Source: Armillaria gallica
Taxonomy: Eukaryota; Basidiomycota; Agaricomycetes; Agaricales; Physalacriaceae
Assembly (NCBI GenBank): GCA_037576215.1
Contig: JBANDB010000011.1
Coordinates: forward strand, 310,001-374,000
Direction: 5' to 3'
DNA: 64,000 bases
Shown: one piece after another, positions 1 to 11,049 of the stretch
Position numbering within the stretch: position 1 is the first letter of the stretch
Layout of the letters: every line of letters begins with the position of its first letter
Notes under the pieces: generated by a model
What the model was told of the DNA's origin: nothing
Databases searched by the model: none
What the model saw: the letters and a program-made list of their open reading frames with translations, nothing else
Program-made: the position numbers and the translations under genes

Positions 1-2120
1 TGGCTGAGGACGTCATACTCGCTATACCAACGAACGAGGGGAAGTTCAGAGTAGAAGCAGATGCCAGCAAGGGAGCCATTGGTGCAGTGCTCTCTCAAGA
101 GCAGGATGGCAAATGGAGAGCGGTCTCATTCTTATCCAAATCTCTTTCCATCACTGAGCGCAACTACGAGATCTACGACAAGGAGCTCCTTGCGATCATG
201 CTTGCTCTCGAAGAATGGAGGCACTACTTAATGGGCACGTACCAAGATTTTGAAATCTGGACAGATCACCAAAACCTCCAGTATTTCCGAAAACCTCAGA
301 AGGTAAACCGATGCCAAGCTCGGTGGATCACCGAGCTGGCCGAATACCATTTCACCCTCCACCACAAGGCTGGGACCGCCAACAAAAAGGCTGACCTACT
401 CTCCCAATGAGTGGACCACAACCAGGGACAGGACGACAACGACCAGGTCATAGTCCTATCCCTGGAGCACTTCAGGGCCATGATCATGCCCATGCTCGAA
501 GAGACACACCAACACGTACAAACCGCTACCAGGAAGGTTCATCTCTGGGATAATGCCATCGCCGGCTCCATCAACCACGACCGCAGCATGAAGCTAGAGG
601 ATGGACTCATTTGGTACGATGGCAGAATCTACGTTCCACGGGACCACGCACTACGAGGGGAAATCATCACCCGATCCCATGATCATGTCACTGCCAGACA
701 CCCGGGTATCGAGAAGACCAAGGAACTCGTGCTGCGAGAGTTCTGGTGGCCGAAGTTGAAAAAAGACGTCGAAGCCTATGTATGAGCCTGCGAAACTTGT
801 CAGCGCACAAAAAGCAGCACTCAAGCAAAGGCAGCCCCTTTTCACCCCAACGAAATACCTTCTCACCCATGGACCCACATCTCAGTAGACATGGTAACGG
901 GTTTACCCAAGAGCAATGGCCATGACGCCATCCTGGTGATCATGGATCATTTCTCGAAAGAGATCATCCCTGTCACGTGCTCCACCGAACTATCATCAGA
1001 AGGGTGGGCAAAGATTTTATGAGACGAAGTATATGCCAAACATGGAATGCCCCAAGTCATCATTTTGGACAGAGGAACGGTGTTCGTATCCAAATTCATG
1101 AAGGACCTCTACGACCTCCTGCAAATCAAGGGCAATGCCTCTACAGCCTATCACCCCCAAACAGATGGACAGACCGAGAGGGTTAATCAAGAAATTGAAA
1201 AATACCTTTGTATGTTTGTCAATCATCTCCAAACCAATTGGGCAGAGTGGCTCTCCCTTGCCACATTTGCTCACAATAACCGAGTACATTCCTCTACCGG
1301 CAAAAGCCCATTCGAAATCAACTACGGCTACAACCCCAATGTGTTACCAGGAACAAAAACCACTGCACCATTCCGTACCCCCGCCTCCAACACCTTTGTC
1401 TCAAAAATGCAAGAGATCCATGCTGCTGCCAAGCAATCCCTCGAAAAGGCTGCACTACAGATGAAGACGCAATACGACAAGTCAAAGCACCCAGCCATCA
1501 AGTACAAAGTAGGCAACAAGGTCTGGCTCGACACATCCAATCTCCATCTTCCCCGTCCAAAGAAGAAACTCGACGACAAATGAATGGGCCCTTTCGAAAT
1601 CAAAGATAAGAAAGGCGCCTCGGCATATACCCTTGCCCTACCCGTCAACTGGAAAATTCACCCTACCTTCAACGAGTCGCTACTCACTCCATACATTCCT
1701 CCAGCATTTCCCAATCAAGAACAACCACCTCCCCCGCTGCCAGACCTTATAGACAGTGAAGAATACTATGAAGTCGAGAAAGTCCTAGACATCAGGCATC
1801 GACGAGTATGAGGAAGGAGAGGGGAACCACCGAGAACGGCGACAGACTACTTTGTCAAATGGAAAGGCTATGGACCCGAATCAAACAGCTGGGTACGGGA
1901 GGACGACATGGATGCTGACAAACTTATCGAAGAGTTCCTTGCTGAACATGTTGACAAGGTTACCACCGACATATATCAAGCAGACTGGCAATCATACACA
2001 GACAAGGAGACTGGGAAGAAGATTTGGTACGACCAAAATGAGCTGTGGGACTTATTGGGGGGCCACGACGACCCAAGCACTGACACTAAATCGCCCTTCG
2101 AACTGACAGAGATACCTTAA
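1..2120 (+). pseudogene. Ty3/gypsy retrotransposon pol remnant (RNase H, integrase, chromodomain), 5' truncated by the window edge
   Basis: One reading frame runs from the window edge to a TAA at 2118-2120, broken only by five TGA codons at 408, 783, 1020, 1581 and 1809. The order is RNase H (EADASKGAIGAVLSQ, NYEIYDKELLAI, IWTDHQNLQYF with the D/E/D residues), an integrase HHCC zinc region (TARHPGIEKTKELVLREF, then CETCQRTK), the integrase core (SVDMVTGLPKSNGHDAI; LDRGT; AYHPQTDGQTERVNQEIE, giving the D, D and E of the DDE triad), then a chromodomain at about 1750-1960 (EVEKVLDIR, YFVKWKGYGPESNSW). Reverse transcriptase and gag lie left of the window. A chromodomain at the integrase C-terminus is typical of fungal chromoviruses and directs integration into heterochromatin. 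Each TGA falls where arginine is expected (for example before ACETCQRTK), and the usual SDRG reads LDRG, so the copy is inactivated. Identification is sure. Confidence 0.95.
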
Positions 2121-2142
2121 CAGCAGTTGGGACGCCTGCCTT

Positions 2143-2155
2143 AAGGAGGGGGTAA
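2143..2155 (+). other. Polypurine tract of gypsy element 1
   Basis: A purine-rich run (AAGGAGGGGGTAA) sits directly before the first TG of the LTR and just after the pol stop codon. This is the expected position and composition of the plus-strand primer used in Ty3/gypsy reverse transcription. Confidence 0.8.
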
Positions 2156-2495
2156 TGTTATGATTTATTCATTTTTTGCCTTATCTTATCTTATCATGGG
2201 AAACCGGACCGACCGGGCCATTGACCGTAGGGGCAACCCAGCGACAAGACATTGTTCCCATGTTATCTCTTTAATGTCGTGCAATCCAGCTTCGCTATGA
2301 CGTGCTCTTACGTTCTCACTCCAACACCATATGTTCGTGAACCTTACTTTTCTTACACGGTCTATTATTAGAACCCTCACTTCGCATACTTAAGTAGTAG
2401 CTCTCACTGTATGTACCCCAGCTTCAAGCTAACTTTAATCTATACCAAAACTATTGCTTAATTCACTGTGGACAGCGAAGACATTAGCCTTAACA
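2156..2495 (+). mobile_element. 3' LTR of gypsy element 1
   Basis: The segment begins TGTTATGATT just after the polypurine tract and ends CCTTAACA, so it is bounded by a perfect 5-bp inverted repeat, TGTTA...TAACA, as expected of an LTR. The length is 340 bp. The base directly after could start a 5-bp target duplication (CCTAT), but the matching 5' flank is outside the window, so this is untested. A TATA-like CTTAAGTAG lies about two-thirds in. The end assignments are inferred from the TG/CA rule, not from comparison with a second LTR. Confidence 0.82.
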
Positions 2496-2585
2496 CCTAT
2501 TGTTTAAGGGACTCATCGGTGACTGCCCGAATGCGAGACAGCCATTGTTTACCCTTGATAGGAGTTTGGGTTTAATATTAAACTA

Positions 2586-3298
2586 ATGGATATTTCTACA
2601 GAAGTCACTCAAAGGAGGAGAAGCCATAGACCGACCCCATATCCTGTCTCAAAAGATCAACCACAGTCTTCATCAGCAGTCAGGACCGAAAACAGTACCC
2701 TGGGGGATGACGATATAAGGTCTTCCACCCAGCAACCCTCTCCAGACACGACTCCACTCTTGCTAACCCAATCATTCTCCATACCTACTCCCGAAACTGA
2801 GATCGTACGACCTCATCCCACTATCAACGGGAGGACCCCCGGATACGAGTGCAAGGCTTATGAACACAAAACGGCAGACTATGAAGCAGTTGCCATGCCT
2901 CAAGAGTTCATTCATGATGCTAGAAACTGGATGCACTATGCCCTTCTGAAATCATATGCCATGGAGATGGTGGAAAAGGAGGGTCCCTCACTTAACCCTA
3001 TGCTGCTAAAGCATGGATATTTAGTCACGATGAAATCAGGAGCAGCTCATATGAAAGTGTTGGGGAACTTTGATCCCCACTGCTTCAGTACAGTAGGCAA
3101 ACTGCTATTACTTTGTGTGACAGCCAATATCGCCTTCAGGATAGGTGTTCCTTGTTCCTTGTTGCAACTATTCTGTTGCCCAGACTACGAGTACTCTTCT
3201 ACAACAGTTCTACACCACGAAAAATGTTGATTGCTTCCCATGCCATACAACGACTTAGTCAAATTGCAATGGCCTACAAAGATCAGTGGTTGTTATAA
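2586..3298 (+). pseudogene. Unidentified gene, probably frameshifted, just right of the gypsy LTR
   Basis: Not recognised. The frame from 2586 gives about 170 plausible residues: a hydrophilic, Ser/Pro/Thr-rich N-terminus (RRRSHRPTPYPV) and then a folded-looking segment (PQEFIHDARNWMHYALLKS, LLKHGYLVTMKSGAAHMKVL, GNFDPHCF). At about 3088-3092 the protein-like sequence moves to another frame and continues YSRQTAITLCDSQYRLQDRC, LFLVATILLPRLRVLFYNSS, KMLIASHAIQRLSQIAMAYK to a TAA at 3296. A one-base deletion near TGCTTCAGTAC explains the shift better than an intron, because no GT...AG pair of sensible length is present. It starts 90 bp after the LTR, so it may be a host gene truncated or promoter-swapped by the insertion, or cargo of a nested element. 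The AT-richness resembles the 4.8-5.6 kb gene. Confidence 0.5.
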
Positions 3299-4763
3299 TG
3301 AATTATAAGTCATTGTAACCACCTCGACATATGATAAGTCACTTGCCTTGGTTTGAAACATAGGTTTGCCGAGCTTTGCTATTGAATGGTAGTACAGCTT
3401 GGACATCACCATGAATTAGCTTGGAGTTAGCTTGGAACACATATAGATGCAGCATAGATATAAGTTACTCAGACTGCCTTGAGACTGTCAGTGCAGAGCC
3501 TTGACAAATATGGATAATTCTTGAGATGTGTACAGGACCTACATATATAAATGAAACACAGTATAGCTGTGATAAGTAGTATAAGAGATGGCGAAGTTCG
3601 AACTCAGACATGAAAAAGGAAATGCCGTCTGGCAAGTCCCGGGTCCTGATCAGGTCTGAGGTCTTCAAAGTCCGATACCTTTGCCTCTTGCCACCACCAT
3701 TGCTAGTTTGATGTGTCTCCTCTATACTGCATCCACCTTTTTCATGGTTGTGATCTCTGTGCTGTATTGCTACAATAAGCATTCACCAGTAATACCACAA
3801 TGGTGTGTGTTTATTCACCAATAACAATGTCATACTGTTGAATTCTACCAAGGCCAGTTCTCTCGTATACCCCTAGCCTAGAGCAGTTCTGGACACCCAA
3901 AACTTGTGGTATAACAGGTAACGACATGTTTTTATGCCAGTCTCAGCACATATATCCAAGGAATAGAAGCACTGGCGCAGACAGAAATCCATGTGACGTG
4001 TACAGTTGGAGCAGAACAGAGTACTACTATGGTATGCTGGTTTTCATCTCTTCTCACTCTCTTTCTTACTGATACCTTCCATGACTTTGACTCCAATAAA
4101 CCTGGTACATTTTTGTTTCCTTGTTAATTGTCACTGACGGGTCCTACATGTACCTTTTTGTGGAAAGAGGATGAACCCCATTTGCACTTGAAATCTTGGC
4201 ACTCAGATATCATCCTTTGGAACTCAGGTGAGCAGTACTTTTGCTCGCCATTAGCACATTATTAGCTGATGTGCCTATTACTCTCAGACATCATTCCCGC
4301 TGTCCTCAAAATGTCTGACTGTGATGCTATGGGACGTTGAACCAGCTCATTGAAACCTAGGGATGGTGGGCCTTGATTCTGCAGCAATATGTGACTTGGT
4401 TCAGGATTAATCAGTGCTTCATTCCTTGGACAATACAGCTTTTGCTTGATTGATGCCACAGTGATCTACTGCTAACAGTCATATTATTTCATACTATTTT
4501 CACTACTATCATGTATGGTATCCTAGTAATATAATCCTCTGAGTCGTTATTAGTGTTTTAGATATGTTACTAAGGCCTAGAAGGTGGGTACTGCCCTTAA
4601 AATACGTACACTCTGGTACAATCACTTGTAAGCGCCCTGGAAGGACCAAAATCCTATGCAATGGCTACCAGTCTGGGTGGCAGGTATAAGCTATTACATT
4701 TGATTGCCACAATTACACGGTCCTTTCAGTGTTCTTACAGGCAGCTTATAGCAAAGTTGTGTT
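3299..4763. other. AT-rich stretch without a supported gene
   Basis: No long open frame or known domain was seen. Short minus-strand frames at 3465-3782 and 4262-4459 have no recognisable motif or splice support. The sequence may hold introns or decayed exons joining the two unidentified genes on either side (both on the plus strand), but nothing shows this directly. Confidence 0.4.
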
Positions 4764-5598
4764 ATGTTATACAGGAGTACAAGCATGCAAATGAAAGCAG
4801 GTACTTATATTCCACTTACACATGATTGCGATGCTGAGAAGGACCTAGTATTCAATTTTGATGATTCCATAGATGTTCTAACTAACGCACATTTTTCATG
4901 GTATAGCAATCGACGTTCCATTTCTGCCTGGGTTCAACGAGCCTCAACTCAACAACATGTGGGGTACTGAGATCCTAAACACTGACTACAGATGGAAGGC
5001 TGTGAATGTAATTGCTCGACTCAACATGGGAGCAGCAGTAGGCTATGGGGGTCCTGTTGGATGGACAATAAAGAAAATCACCAGGGAAGAAGTGACAAAT
5101 AAATTGCTGGACAGACCCTCATACATTGCCACCCAGCTCCATCAAGTGGAAACCTTGGTTCCTGAAAATGATGATGATGATCCACTAATGGCAGACTTCC
5201 TCACCATAGAGGAACAGATGACATTGCTAGGTTTCATCAGGGGATTGATAAGGAAGGGAGCGCGGATGCTGCTGCCCCCCATCTACATCCTAAAGAAATA
5301 TCTAGTCAACTTTGTTGAAGAATGGAGTTTGCTGGCAGGAGAAGTGATAAAGTATCGCTGGAATTTAATCAAGGAAGGGAAAGCTCAGGCCCTCACGGAA
5401 GAAGAATGGGTGAGTTTTCTGGCAGAATTCACGAGGAATAATGGCTCCAATGCCAAGTATAGGTATTCCAAGGATGACAAGGCCTATGGAATCGACCTCT
5501 TTGCCACTGCTTACCCTTTGGATTGGACAGTTGTAGTGCTCCGTGACATCTCTGTACCGGAAACTTACCACCATCGCACCTTGTACGATGCTATGTAA
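4764..5598 (+). CDS. Unidentified plus-strand gene (last exon, at least 230 residues)
   Basis: Not recognised. A frame continuous with the 4957-5598 ORF can be read upstream from just after TATAG (about 4905), giving AIDVPFLPGFNEPQLNNMWG before the internal Met; TATAG is a plausible 3' splice site. An earlier exon may include 4764-4900 (GTYIPLTHDCDAEKDLVFNF). The body has hydrophobic and charged alternation without obvious transmembrane helices, an acidic run (ENDDDDPLMADF) and a segment rich in aromatics (VVEEWSLLAGEVIKYRWN-like). It ends at TAA 5596-5598. The gene lies between two gypsy remnants and has base composition like the 2.6-3.3 kb gene, so the two may be halves of one locus. No function is inferred. 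Confidence 0.5.
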
Positions 5599-6135
5599 AG
5601 AACAAGTAATTGAGAGTGGGAGGGTTCTGTGATGTCTCCCCTTGTTGCTATTTAAAAATTGACAAGTCATAACGAGTAATTAGTAGTAACTATGAGTCAG
5701 GTAGTATAATTAGCTTAGTTGACTCCTGATGATCCATTCTTAGACTAGTATAAGTAGCCCAGTAAATACAAAATAAAGATACCTTTTTCTACCTCTTACT
5801 GTCCAACCTTAAAGTTATCGGACCTGGGTCAGGCCAGAGGAAACACGACCTAGAGTAGGATCAGAACATTCCAGTAATCATTGGATGCTGCTGTCCTTTA
5901 CCTTCAGTAAATCAGTACACCACTGGTGTCAATCACACTCAACATCGACTCATACAACAAGTCGACATCTCACTAGGTTATCAATTGAACTAGAAGTGCA
6001 ACAGATTCAACCATGCTTCACAATACTTGCATATAGAGGAATTGATTTACTGCACGGAGGTGCCTCAAACCACTCACACACATGATCACCTTGATTGCCA
6101 TGCTACTATGTTAACTCGTCCAATCTCATTCTGAG
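5599..6135. other. Boundary region, possible degenerate LTR of gypsy element 2
   Basis: No gene. A segment from about 5630 (TGTGATGTCTCCCC) to about 5869 (GGATCAGAACA) starts TG, ends CA, and contains a TATTTAAA box and an AATAAAG signal, as an LTR of about 240 bp would. No second copy was found downstream of element 2 and no target duplication could be matched, so this is only a possibility. Confidence 0.3.
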
Positions 6136-8185
6136 TTGGTGTTGCCGTTGCCATGGAAGTCTAGGCTCATCAGCATGTACACTTATCATGAAGTGATTGA
6201 CAATGATTCAATTGAGACACATAGCGTGTCCATGCCTGTTTTAGTGGGAATAGAGGCTGCTTGCCTCATGCTGGAGGGCATCCAATTGAATGTGATGTCA
6301 CTTCATACCAGTTGTCAGCCATCTGCATGAGCAAGGGGTCTTGATAATGAGATCGTTCCCAGAAAACTGGATAATCATGTTGATTCTGTGTCTAGTCATA
6401 GACAATGGAAGGAGGGCAAGAGTGCAAATGAAAGCATACCTAAGCCTAAAAGTCCCAAATCCAATCCCAAATCTTATCCCAAGTCCAAAGCTAAGCAAAC
6501 TGCAGTGCCAGAGGTCAAGATTTTTGAGCCTGTGAACGAGCAAGGCAACGAGAATGTGCAAGAAGAGATGAAGCTAGTGGAAGCTAGTTCACCCTCATCA
6601 TCAATCGGGTCTCAGGAACCCTTGGCACAGCCACCTGAAGAACACAAAAACTTACTGAATAATACTTCGTTCATGGATGTACTTGCTAATGGACATCCCA
6701 AAATTAATCTTGCTTTTGTACTTTGAGATTGCTATGCTGGTGATACTTTATTTCGAAAGATTCTAGCCAAACCTAAGGACTTTCAAAATTTTGAACATCG
6801 AGAGGGACTCATTTATCTGAAACTTGAAGACTGAGAACTTCTGTGCATTCCTGACTATGTGCACAAAAGGCAAAGTGTTAAGGAAATTGACATTGACGAA
6901 GCACATTCATTATTGGCACACTTAGGTACCTATAAAACCCTAGCATATCTTTGAGACCATGTCTGGTGGAAATCAATGGCTCATGATGTTGAAAGCTACT
7001 GCACATTGTGTATAACATGCAAGTGAACAAAGGATAATACTCAGAAACCCTACAGCTTGTTACATCCCTTGATGCCACCGACTTATCCTTGGGAGATCAT
7101 CAGAATTGATTTTATTGACTTCTTGCCAGAGTCCAGCAATTGAGATGGAATCTTCAACATGTTGACTGTTATCATTGATAAACTAATGGGTATGGTACAT
7201 CTAGTACCTAGCTGTATGAACTACAAGGCAAAAGAAGTAGCTGAACTGATCTTCGAGGAGATATACAAGCTCCATGGACTGCCAAAGGGTATAGTGAGCG
7301 ATCGAGACATGCTCTTTACCAGTATTTTTTGGTCCCACCTTCATAAATTGATTGGGTCGAAGTTGAAAACATCTAGTGCCTATCATCCAGAGACTGATGG
7401 TGACACTGAGAGGGCTAATAGAGTTATTGGGGCTATGCTGAGACAATGCATATCTGCTGATCAGAAAAACTGGGTTGCAATGTTACCTACTATTAAGTTC
7501 ATGATCAACTTGGCTTGCTCAGAAATTACTGGTTACACACCCTTCTTTTTAAATAACAGACGGATGCCATGATCAACGATATAGGATAATGCCACTAAGA
7601 CTGAATATCCTGGTGTACGTGTTTTCGCAATGCGAATGAAGCAAGCAATTATTTCTGCCCATGATTCAATTCTAGAATCATGGGTCAAGCAAACACAGGA
7701 TGCTAATAGGAAATGATGCACCATTCCGTTCACGGAAAAGGACTTAGTATACATTCAACCAAGAATATATCCTTTCCGAAAGGTCTAGCCTGCAAGCTGA
7801 ACCCTAAATAAATTGGTCCCTATCCTGTCTTGAAGGACTTTGGGAACAGATCATTTAGAATTGAACTCCCATCAAACTTGAAGGTGAGAGGCATCCATGA
7901 TGTATTTCATGTGTTGTTGTTGAGGGTCCATATCCCAAATGATGACCAATTATTCCCAGGCAGAGCAGAAAACCAAATGGGATTGACTGATGAAATGTCA
8001 GGGGAATGGGCTGTAGAACAAATCATAGGTCATTCTGGTTCGAAGACGGACTCCCTATTCAAAGTGAAATGGAAGTCAGGAGATGTGACATGGTTGCCAT
8101 ATGAAAGGCCAACCATTTAGATGCACTAGAAGAATATTTTGATGTGCTAGGGATTTCAGATGTCTCACAGCTTAGAGACAGCTGA
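6136..8185 (+). pseudogene. Second Ty3/gypsy pol remnant (integrase and chromodomain)
   Basis: One frame from 6136 to 7572 is interrupted by seven stops, all TGA (6328, 6724, 6832, 6952, 7024, 7141, 7570). It carries the integrase zinc region (EAHSLLAHLGTYKTLAYL, then CTLCITCK), the integrase core (IRIDFIDFLPE; VSDRDMLFTSIFWSHL; AYHPETDGDTERANRVIGAM), and after a frame change near 7830 a GPY/F-like linker (GPYPVLKDFGNRSFRIELP) and a chromodomain (EWAVEQIIGHSG, LFKVKWKSGDVTWLPYE). A further shift near 8105 continues LDALEEYFDVLGISDVSQL to a TGA at 8183. A TAG at 7582 falls where Trp is expected. The sequence differs clearly from element 1, so it is a separate family. RNase H and reverse transcriptase are not recognisable upstream; 6136-6330 encodes a fragment that could not be assigned. 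Confidence 0.93.
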
Positions 8186-8890
8186 GTGCCAGCTCCTGAG
8201 GACAATGAATTAGACATCCTGGGGCTGTCAGAGGTTTGGGTGTCCACCATGGAAGTTCATCCTGGTTGGGAAAATCCCTCCATTGGTCAGCTCAATAAAT
8301 TCAAGGAGAAATTGACCACAATGCACCCTATCATCCCACTATTCCCCTCTGCTTTATCTCCACACTGTTCTCACTACCAGTTCCTTTCCCAATCCTCTGC
8401 TACAAAGTCTCCCAACCCTCCTGCCAATACCTGCCTCACTAGCCTAGGTCTTCACTCCTATGGCACTGGACTTTGGACAGTCAACGACTGTGAGGAGAAC
8501 CAAAAATTCCTCACCAACTCCGAGTCCATCCATATGTGCCTCCTCCTCAGTGAACATGTTTGCAAGGGTACCTTTGACATCTGCCATGACCCCATCCCCA
8601 CCATCTACTTCCCTCTCACCCGTATCTTCAACAACTCTTGTGTTTCCTTTGATGTTCCTTATCACATGGTCTGGCTTCCAACCAACTGTGTCACCAGCAA
8701 AGTCGTCATTGAGGGGGAGTGGGCAAATTTTGAGCACCTCTTCAGTGATGATGACAAATATGCAAAGAAGATCCAAGGGAGCATTGAAGCTGTCGATGAC
8801 ACCAAGTTCCAGAGCATCACCATGTACCTTTTCAAGGAACTCGGCTTTGATGCCATGTCCATCCCCAACACAAAGATCTACATCCACTAA
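8186..8890 (+). CDS. Extra ORF downstream of the chromodomain of gypsy element 2
   Basis: A 234-codon frame directly continues the post-chromodomain frame of element 2 after a TGA at 8183-8185, so it may originally have been one polyprotein or an extra 3' ORF. It reads VPAPEDNELDILGLSEVWVS, a Pro/Ser-rich middle, and then a segment with many Cys and aromatic residues (LWTVNDCEENQKFLTNSE, LPTNCVTSKVVIEGEWANFE, LFKELGFDAMSIPNTKIYIH). No known domain was recognised. A further short Lys-rich piece follows in shifted frames at 8940-9169 (SKPKKQKMQAEPTIKSF; MMSMVKKATYVNKEQASEF). Most LTR elements end soon after integrase, so this tail is unusual. It may be host-derived or a lineage-specific gene. 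Confidence 0.45.
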   Translation: MPAPEDNELDILGLSEVWVSTMEVHPGWENPSIGQLNKFKEKLTTMHPIIPLFPSALSPHCSHYQFLSQSSATKSPNPPANTCLTSLGLHSYGTGLWTVNDCEENQKFLTNSESIHMCLLLSEHVCKGTFDICHDPIPTIYFPLTRIFNNSCVSFDVPYHMVWLPTNCVTSKVVIEGEWANFEHLFSDDDKYAKKIQGSIEAVDDTKFQSITMYLFKELGFDAMSIPNTKIYIH

Positions 8891-9169
8891 CTTCATCAGG
8901 CTGGTAAACACAAGGCAAAATTCAAGGAGAGTTGGCAGGCATGGCAGGTGCACAAGCATTTCAGGGAGGCGATGACAAGGCCAGCGGCTCTAAGCCAAAG
9001 AAGCAGAAGATGCAAGCTGAGCCCACCATCAAGAGCTTTGATAGGGTTGGAAGATGATGTCAATGGTCAAGAAAGCCACCTATGTCAACAAGGAGCAAGC
9101 CAGCGAATTTGGAGACGAAGAGATGGCTGAGGGAGATAGTGCTTCCACAGAGGCTGATCGGTTTTGATT

Positions 9170-10139
9170 GGAGAGAACTCAGTGATTTCTCTGGAGGGCA
9201 AATGTAACAAGATACCCAGTTCATCACACATACTTGCTGTCACTCCTTCCTTTCTGGTATACTTTATTCTGATGGCTCTCTAGCCAATCATTACACACTC
9301 CTTTTACATTATATACCTATGGCTCTCCATGTCCAACTTGTATGACTATTGTTCTATTTAGTTCTTTCCTTTTTATTCCTGCTTTCTTGCATGTGATACT
9401 TTACTATACTATATAGCTAACTCATACTGTAAGAATCTGGGTTCTGCAAATTTACACCAATACCTTGTTACTTGGTTGAAATCTAAGCTTTACTTGAAAG
9501 TCTTATCTAATCTCTTATCTTGTGTGACTTCAGACATGCTACTCATCATGCCTCCATCACAAGACCATGCAGGCTTCACATTGAGATCACATTGGTCCAT
9601 ACAAGGTTGCCTTCAGAAAGTACATCAATTGTGTAATTGCCTTTTAATTGGCTTGTTTCTTTAGTGTCGCTCATACCAACTATAGAACACAGTATTCTTC
9701 TCATGGTGTCCTCTTCACAGGGAACCCCACATCATGTACCTGAAAACTTCTAGGTTAGATAACTGCCTCTAAGGCATTTTTATACTGTTAGGATACTCAT
9801 AAAATCATCTACTTTGGCTACAATGCTTTTGATGCTCTTAAACTTGGCAATCCCCTTCAGATGAAATTTCATGATATTGACCACATTTTAAAGTGTTTCA
9901 ATATCCTACCAAAGCATTCATATTTAAACCGTACAGATCATAATAAAGCTGGTTCTATGGAAGGAGCAACAGAAATTAACGGAACACATCTAATCTTGTC
10001 ACATTTAATGGACTTTATCAACATTTGATAGGAGTCCAGTGATGTGTCAACCATGCTGACAACTATGCAGCCACACTTCATGCTACCACGCAGCCATGCA
10101 GGCGACCACGCTGAATTCTACTTGCCCTGAGTGAATCAC
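9170..10139. other. No gene recognised
   Basis: AT-rich sequence with only short open frames. A possible element end (GGAGGGCAAATGTAACA at about 9195) resembles a polypurine tract plus LTR start for gypsy element 2, but no end or second copy could be fixed. Nothing else was seen. Confidence 0.4.
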
Positions 10140-10479
10140 CAATCTGCTTATAATTCAGTGTGATCGATATCAGGTATGGAGGCAATTTTTCTCGAATCAT
10201 AAGCCATCTAAGCCACATTCCATTGCAGCCAGACCTGGTGCAGTAGTTCTTAGAGTCTTCAATGGCCAGCCCTACAATGGCAGTTCTTTCAGTAGAGCTA
10301 ACCCAATGCAAGCTATGTAGGTCCTTCGATATAGGGCTTCTTCCATCCGACGCATACTTTACATCTACAGAACTCCTGATGTAGAACAATCCCTGGTGCA
10401 GTTTTGTGAAACTCTTGCCTTCTCGCTTCCTGATCAGTGATAGTCTATCATCAATCTATTAATTTCCAGATGACTTTTA

Positions 10480-10857
10480 TTGTCAGGTGTCTTCAATGAG
10501 ATTTTCAGTGTGTGCAGCAATGCCAGGATCAATAGAAATCCAGCGAGTCACCTTAAATCTAGGTGTTTTCTTGCTAATATGCTTTTTCCACACTTAAGAT
10601 GTCTCCCATTGATGGTCCAAGCTCATGTAAACCTAGGAAGCAGCAAGAAGTCCTTGCCATGCTTTCTCAGCTATATTTTCACTTTACCAGGTGTCACGAT
10701 ATGGCGAAAGCTTTACATGCATTTCTTACAAGGGGAACAGATCCTAGAATATGAGGGATGCCGCACGGTTGCTGCTTCTATGAATTCCATATACAGTGTG
10801 TTTCTAACAGTGACCCATCTGTTACTCTCATGTTGGAGGATCGACAGTCCCTTGTGA
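10480..10857 (+). other. Conserved unassigned segment of the duplication (also at 42,690-43,060)
   Basis: Both copies keep a plus-strand peptide with a similar pattern: QILEYEGCRTVAASMNSIY then FLTVTHLLLSCWRIDSPL here, and QILEWEDHCTIVVSMNPIC then FLTVTLLLLSGWSIDSPF at about 42.94-43.05 kb. The hydrophobic run could be a membrane helix. Upstream the frames differ between copies, so the exon structure is unclear. It lies between the duplication edge and the 3' end of the DUF6534-type gene. Conservation in one frame suggests a real exon, but the family is not recognised. Confidence 0.35.
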
Positions 10858-11049
10858 ATTACCTGACCTGTCTAAAGAATTGATCTCCTGCATATCATAG
10901 GGCGGAATGCTGATTTCCTGCAGGAAATACTTTAGAAGATGCTGATATAATGCTTAATACTAGTAGGCTAGTGCACATACCGTTACTGTACTGTGTTCTT
11001 CAGAGCCGTTAGGTGCAAACTGGAGAACAGGGGGACCCGAATGCCCAAT

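Noticed and set aside
3590..3620. tRNA T-loop-like GTTCGAACTC
   Set aside because: Surrounding sequence does not fold as a tRNA on either strand.
5630..5869. Left LTR of gypsy element 2 (TGTGATG...AGAACA)
   Set aside because: Not rejected outright but not claimed: no second LTR copy, no primer-binding site and no target duplication were identified.
8444..8975. Two 171-codon frames (one per strand) over the gypsy tail ORF
   Set aside because: They overlap the 8186-8890 frame that continues directly from the chromodomain, have low-complexity Ser/Thr composition and no motif.
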